DNA from: an uncultured Eubacteriales bacterium
GTDB taxonomy: Bacteria; Bacillota_A; Clostridia; Peptostreptococcales; Anaerovoracaceae
Length of the DNA stretch: 9,035 nucleotides
Direction of reading: 5' to 3'
Assembly: GCA_902774195.1 (NCBI GenBank)
Contig: CACYHM010000034.1
Location: forward strand, 1 to 9,035
This document shows positions 7,273 through 9,035 of the stretch, in pieces; the first letter of the stretch is position 1, and each line of letters starts with the position of its first letter. Made by a program: the position numbers and the translations under genes. The notes beneath the pieces are model-generated. The model was given only the letters and a program-made list of their open reading frames with translations. It searched no databases and was not told the DNA's origin.

Positions 7273-8641
7273 CAGAAAATTGAGCAGAACAGAAGCAAAC
7301 AGAAAGAAAAAAAGAGTAAGGATCAGATACAGAAGGGCAGCAATAGTCTTATCGCTGCTCATTCTTGTGGTGTTCCTGATCGTCAACGGTCTTCTGGCGG
7401 CTGCGGGCACCGGTTCGTCGTATAACAGGAGCCTGCTGGCGAAGACGGGCGATCCGGATGCAAAAGCGCCTGACATAAAGGCTGAGTCGGCGGCGCTGTA
7501 CTCCCTCGATCTGGACCGCATGGTATACGAAAAGAACGCTGAATACATGCTGGCCCCATACAGCATCACAAAACTGCTTACCTGCTACCTGGCGCTCGAG
7601 AACCTCGATCCGGAGGAGGAGGTAACGATATCCAAGAACGCCTGTGTGGAACTCGAAGACGGCATGATGATGCTGCTCGAACCTGGCGAAAAGATAAAGG
7701 TCATAGACCTTCTCTACGCGGCCATGATGATGTCGGCAAACGACGGAGCGACTGCTCTCGGCGAGGCGGTATCGGGCGACATAAAGTCCTTTTCCGATCT
7801 CATGAACAAGACTGTTCAGGAGTGGGGCTGCGAAGGCACTCATTTCGTGAACGCCAACGGCTGGGACGACAGGGACCACTATACCACGGCACGCGATATG
7901 GCCATCATCACGAAGAACTGCCTCGAGAACGATACGCTCAGAAAGATATCTATGCAGAAATACTATACGGTGCCGGCAACGAACAAGTCGGAGCCGCTGC
8001 TCATGGAGAGCGCTCTTCTCAAGACGATGAACGACAACAAGCTGATCACGGGCGGCAAGACCGGCAGCTGGGACGAGGACAAGTGCTCGATCGCCCTTGA
8101 ATTCACCGACAAAGGACTCAGCGGCGTGATCGTGCTGCTCGATGACGATAAAGAGAACCGCCCTAAGGATGTCATAAAGCTGATGGATTTCTCCCACAGC
8201 GTGACGCCGGGATTCCGCGTGACGAAAAAGGGAGACAAAGTATGCAGCGCCTGGGTAAAACACGGTAAGAAGACCAGAGTAAAACTGGCTGCCGACAGAC
8301 AGACTGTCGCGTATCCGAAGACCGAATCGGAAAAGAGCATAAAGGTAAAGACCAAAGTCAGCAAACTCAAGGCTCCGGTCAAAAAAGGCGATGAGGCCGG
8401 CACATTCACCGTTTACGCGAACGGACAGCCTGTAAGCAAGGGCAAACTCATCGTTTCCGAAGACGTCGGGACAGGGCTGCCTCTGTCTTATCTGTACGTA
8501 TCCGATCATACCAGTCTGCTGCTGGCGGCGGCGATCGCGCTTATCATCGTTCTGGGATGTCTGCTGCAGGCTGCCGACAACAGAAGAGAAGCGAAGCGCA
8601 GGACCGCGAACCGCAGGCGCGCAAACGCAGCAAAACACTGA
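7259..8641 (+). CDS. D-alanyl-D-alanine carboxypeptidase, DacA/DacF family (S11 penicillin-binding protein)
   Basis: The enzyme removes the terminal D-Ala from peptidoglycan stem peptides, limiting crosslinking, and would be a low-molecular-weight penicillin target. The catalytic triad motifs are present in the 460 residues: S102-I-T-K105, S159-A-N161 and K267-T-G269. A PBP5-like C-terminal beta domain follows (about 320-400). The membrane topology is unusual: a basic N-terminal tail of about 27 residues precedes a hydrophobic segment (28-50), and a second clear transmembrane helix (419-437) is followed by an Arg/Lys-rich tail (441-460). Typical family members have a cleaved signal peptide and an amphipathic C-terminal anchor. 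The ATG lies inside the end of the phosphoesterase gene (14-base overlap) and has no good binding site, so it probably depends on translational coupling. It is the last gene of the operon. Confidence 0.92.
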   Translation: MKADDRKLSRTEANRKKKRVRIRYRRAAIVLSLLILVVFLIVNGLLAAAGTGSSYNRSLLAKTGDPDAKAPDIKAESAALYSLDLDRMVYEKNAEYMLAPYSITKLLTCYLALENLDPEEEVTISKNACVELEDGMMMLLEPGEKIKVIDLLYAAMMMSANDGATALGEAVSGDIKSFSDLMNKTVQEWGCEGTHFVNANGWDDRDHYTTARDMAIITKNCLENDTLRKISMQKYYTVPATNKSEPLLMESALLKTMNDNKLITGGKTGSWDEDKCSIALEFTDKGLSGVIVLLDDDKENRPKDVIKLMDFSHSVTPGFRVTKKGDKVCSAWVKHGKKTRVKLAADRQTVAYPKTESEKSIKVKTKVSKLKAPVKKGDEAGTFTVYANGQPVSKGKLIVSEDVGTGLPLSYLYVSDHTSLLLAAAIALIIVLGCLLQAADNRREAKRRTANRRRANAAKH

Positions 8642-8652
8642 CGCATAAAGTC

Positions 8653-8681
8653 TTGAAAGCTATGAGAGTGTATGTTATAAT
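8653..8681 (+). promoter_or_regulatory. Strong sigma-A type promoter
   Basis: TTGAAA at 8653-8658 and TATAAT at 8676-8681 are separated by exactly 17 bp, giving a near-consensus housekeeping promoter (one mismatch in the -35 box, none in the -10). Transcription would start around 8688-8690, just before the tRNA-like sequence. It begins 12 bp after the carboxypeptidase stop codon. With no terminator seen downstream, it could also drive the ABC transporter gene at 8876. Confidence 0.85.
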
Positions 8682-8688
8682 CACTCTC
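8664..8688. promoter_or_regulatory. Perfect 7-bp dyad spanning the -10 box (possible operator)
   Basis: GAGAGTG (8664-8670) and CACTCTC (8682-8688) are exact reverse complements separated by 11 bp that contain the whole TATAAT box. The placement, from the spacer to the probable +1, is where a dimeric repressor would block polymerase. It is not a normal intrinsic terminator because no T-run follows. In read-through RNA from the upstream operon it could form a hairpin. The regulator is not in the window. Confidence 0.5.
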
Positions 8689-8693
8689 GCTGT

Positions 8694-8769
8694 GGAGAGG
8701 TACCCAAGAGGCTGAAGGGACTGGCTTCGAATACCAGCAGGCGGGTAATTCCCGTGCGAGGGTTACCCT
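8694..8769 (+). pseudogene. tRNA-Ser(CGA)-like gene with broken 3' end
   Basis: The first three quarters read as a class II bacterial tRNA-Ser. Acceptor 5' strand GGAGAGG (8694-8700) is followed by T8 and A9. The D-arm is CCC/GGG (8703-8705 with 8717-8719) around AAGAGGCTGAA. The anticodon arm is CTGGC/ACCAG (8721-8725 with 8733-8737) with loop TTCGAAT, giving anticodon CGA at 8728-8730. The long variable arm contains CGGG/CCCG (8742-8745 with 8751-8754). The 5' T-stem is GAGGG (8758-8762). There it fails: the seven-base TTCGAAT-type T-loop is replaced by TTA closed by CCCT, and nothing like CCTCTCC, needed to pair with the acceptor, follows. There is also a C-A mismatch at the last anticodon-stem pair. 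It may be a decayed tRNA gene or a tRNA mimic in a leader RNA. The similarity to tRNA-Ser is strong; the interpretation is open. Confidence 0.6.
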
Positions 8770-8790
8770 GCGGGTTCCCCTGAAGGGACT
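8712..8790 (+). repeat. 11-bp direct repeat within an imperfect duplication of the tRNA D-arm region
   Basis: CTGAAGGGACT occurs at 8712-8722, in the D-arm and start of the anticodon stem of the tRNA-like gene, and again at 8780-8790. The flanks also align loosely: GAGAGG-TACCC before the first copy (8695-8705) and GAGGGTTACCC before the second (8758-8768). The second unit has a longer stretch between ACCC and CTGAAGGG. The T-arm and acceptor 3' strand seem to have been replaced by a degenerate second copy of the 5' half. Confidence 0.55.
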
Positions 8791-8857
8791 AGGATATCCG
8801 AAAGAATAAAAGTATAATCATAAAAAGCAGTATTATGTGACGGCAGGATAAGAGGAG

Positions 8858-8865
8858 AAAGGAGG
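8858..8865 (+). promoter_or_regulatory. Strong ribosome binding site of the ABC transporter gene
   Basis: AAAGGAGG at 8858-8865 is a consensus Shine-Dalgarno sequence ending ten bases before the ATG at 8876. It fixes this start and indicates efficient translation, in contrast to the weak, coupled starts late in the upstream operon. Confidence 0.8.
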
Positions 8866-8875
8866 ATCTGAGTAT

Positions 8876-9035
8876 ATGTTCAGGGACAATCTTGATATAG
8901 CGCTGGCGGAGCTTCGCGCAAACAGGCTCAGATCCTTTCTCACTATGCTGGGTATCGTCATAGGCATTGCATCTGTGATAACCATCATGACAGTGGGCAG
9001 ATCCCTGAACAAGTCTGTGAAGCAGTCGATGAGCG
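8876..9035 (+). CDS. ABC transporter permease, MacB/FtsX family, N-terminal fragment (3' end outside window)
   Basis: Only the first 53 residues are visible, but they are characteristic of the MacB-type permease N-terminus. A short cytoplasmic amphipathic lead (FRDNLDIALAELRANRLRS) leads into the first transmembrane helix, with the family signature LTMLGIVIGIASVITIM (about 22-38). The start of the periplasmic or extracellular domain (VGRSLNKSVKQSM) follows. Such permeases form exporters (peptides, antibiotics, lipoproteins) or stress-sensing systems with a MacB-like ATPase and often a membrane-fusion-like protein. As the ATG directly follows a strong ribosome binding site, the ATPase domain is not fused at the N-terminus, so this is the separate-permease form. 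Partner genes would lie to the right. It is probably the first gene of a new transcription unit using the promoter at 8653. Confidence 0.88.
   Translation, partial: MFRDNLDIALAELRANRLRSFLTMLGIVIGIASVITIMTVGRSLNKSVKQSMS

Larger units (their letters stand above)
8642..8875 (+). other. 234-bp intergenic region: operon end, promoter, tRNA-like leader, transporter upstream region
   Basis: This is the only sizeable non-coding stretch. It holds in order the promoter, the -10 dyad, the tRNA-Ser-like segment with the partial repeat, an 8-bp palindrome GGATATCC (8792-8799), an AT-rich stretch (about 8800-8837) and the ribosome binding site of the next gene. No hairpin followed by a T-run was found on the + strand, either after the carboxypeptidase or before the transporter. 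The probable leader RNA is therefore about 187 nt, from 8689 to 8875. Confidence 0.6.

Noticed and set aside
8664..8699. Dyad as the intrinsic terminator of the upstream operon.
   Set aside because: No T-run follows CACTCTC (the next bases are GCTGTGG), the loop is 11 nt, and the dyad coincides with promoter elements.
8701..8745. Resemblance of GGGACTGGC and TACCC/GAGAGG to pieces of SAM-I and TPP riboswitches.
   Set aside because: The conserved cores (the later GCAACC of SAM-I; the CTGA-GA and TTGAACCTGA order of TPP) are absent or in the wrong order, while the same bases fit a tRNA-Ser with the right arm lengths and anticodon.
8790..8818. Second promoter for the permease gene using TATAAT at 8813-8818.
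   Set aside because: The sequence at the expected -35 position (TAGGAT and neighbours) is a poor match and there is no TG extended -10, so the element is not supported beyond an AT-rich chance match.
8694..9035. tRNA as the attachment site of a genomic island.
   Set aside because: No integrase, no repeated intact tRNA 3' end and no mobile genes are visible; attachment sites normally keep the tRNA 3' end intact, whereas here that end is lost.
1..9035. Search for a novel defence, toxin-antitoxin, CRISPR or mobile system.
   Set aside because: Every coding region belongs to a recognised housekeeping family or to an ABC transporter; no spaced repeat arrays, transposases or toxin-antitoxin pairs were found on either strand.

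Overview
The window looks like chromosomal housekeeping DNA from a Gram-positive bacterium of the Bacillota, probably a clostridial-type anaerobe. The evidence is the FtsX / coiled-coil M23 hydrolase / S41 peptidase neighbourhood, a compact single-subunit RecJ, a DacA-type D,D-carboxypeptidase, and heavy use of ATA (Ile) and AGA/AGG (Arg) codons in DNA of moderate to slightly high GC. The genus cannot be given from sequence alone. No phage, transposon, CRISPR or defence genes were seen.

From the left edge to 8641 there is one long co-directional gene string on the + strand: ftsX (5' end cut off), a secreted M23 peptidoglycan hydrolase of the PcsB/CwlO architecture, recJ, a membrane-anchored S41 C-terminal processing peptidase, a Sfp-type phosphopantetheinyl transferase, recX, a TcdA/ThiF-family tRNA t6A dehydratase, a COG1768-type metallophosphoesterase, and a D-alanyl-D-alanine carboxypeptidase. 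The largest gap between genes is about a dozen bases. From recJ onward each gene overlaps the next by 1 to 29 bases, so this is almost certainly one operon with translational coupling. Its promoter lies outside the window (probably upstream of ftsE).

The genes fall into an envelope set (FtsX, M23 hydrolase, CtpA-like peptidase, D,D-carboxypeptidase) and a nucleic-acid set (RecJ, RecX, TcdA). The phosphopantetheinyl transferase and an orphan phosphoesterase are interleaved. FtsEX normally gates a coiled-coil hydrolase of exactly the type encoded next door. RecJ and RecX act at opposite ends of RecA-filament control.

The 234 bp from 8642 to 8875 is the only real intergenic region and the most unusual part of the window. 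Twelve bases after the operon ends there is a near-consensus sigma-A promoter (TTGAAA, 17 bp, TATAAT) with a perfect 7-bp dyad around its -10 box. It is followed by a sequence that begins as a convincing tRNA-Ser(CGA): acceptor 5' strand, D-arm, anticodon arm, long variable arm and the 5' strand of the T-stem. The T-loop is then broken and the 3' acceptor strand is absent; a degenerate second copy of the D-arm sequence follows. I see no terminator before the next gene, a MacB/FtsX-type ABC transporter permease that starts at 8876 behind a strong ribosome binding site and runs off the right edge. The region is either a decaying tRNA gene or a tRNA-like leader RNA of the transporter operon.
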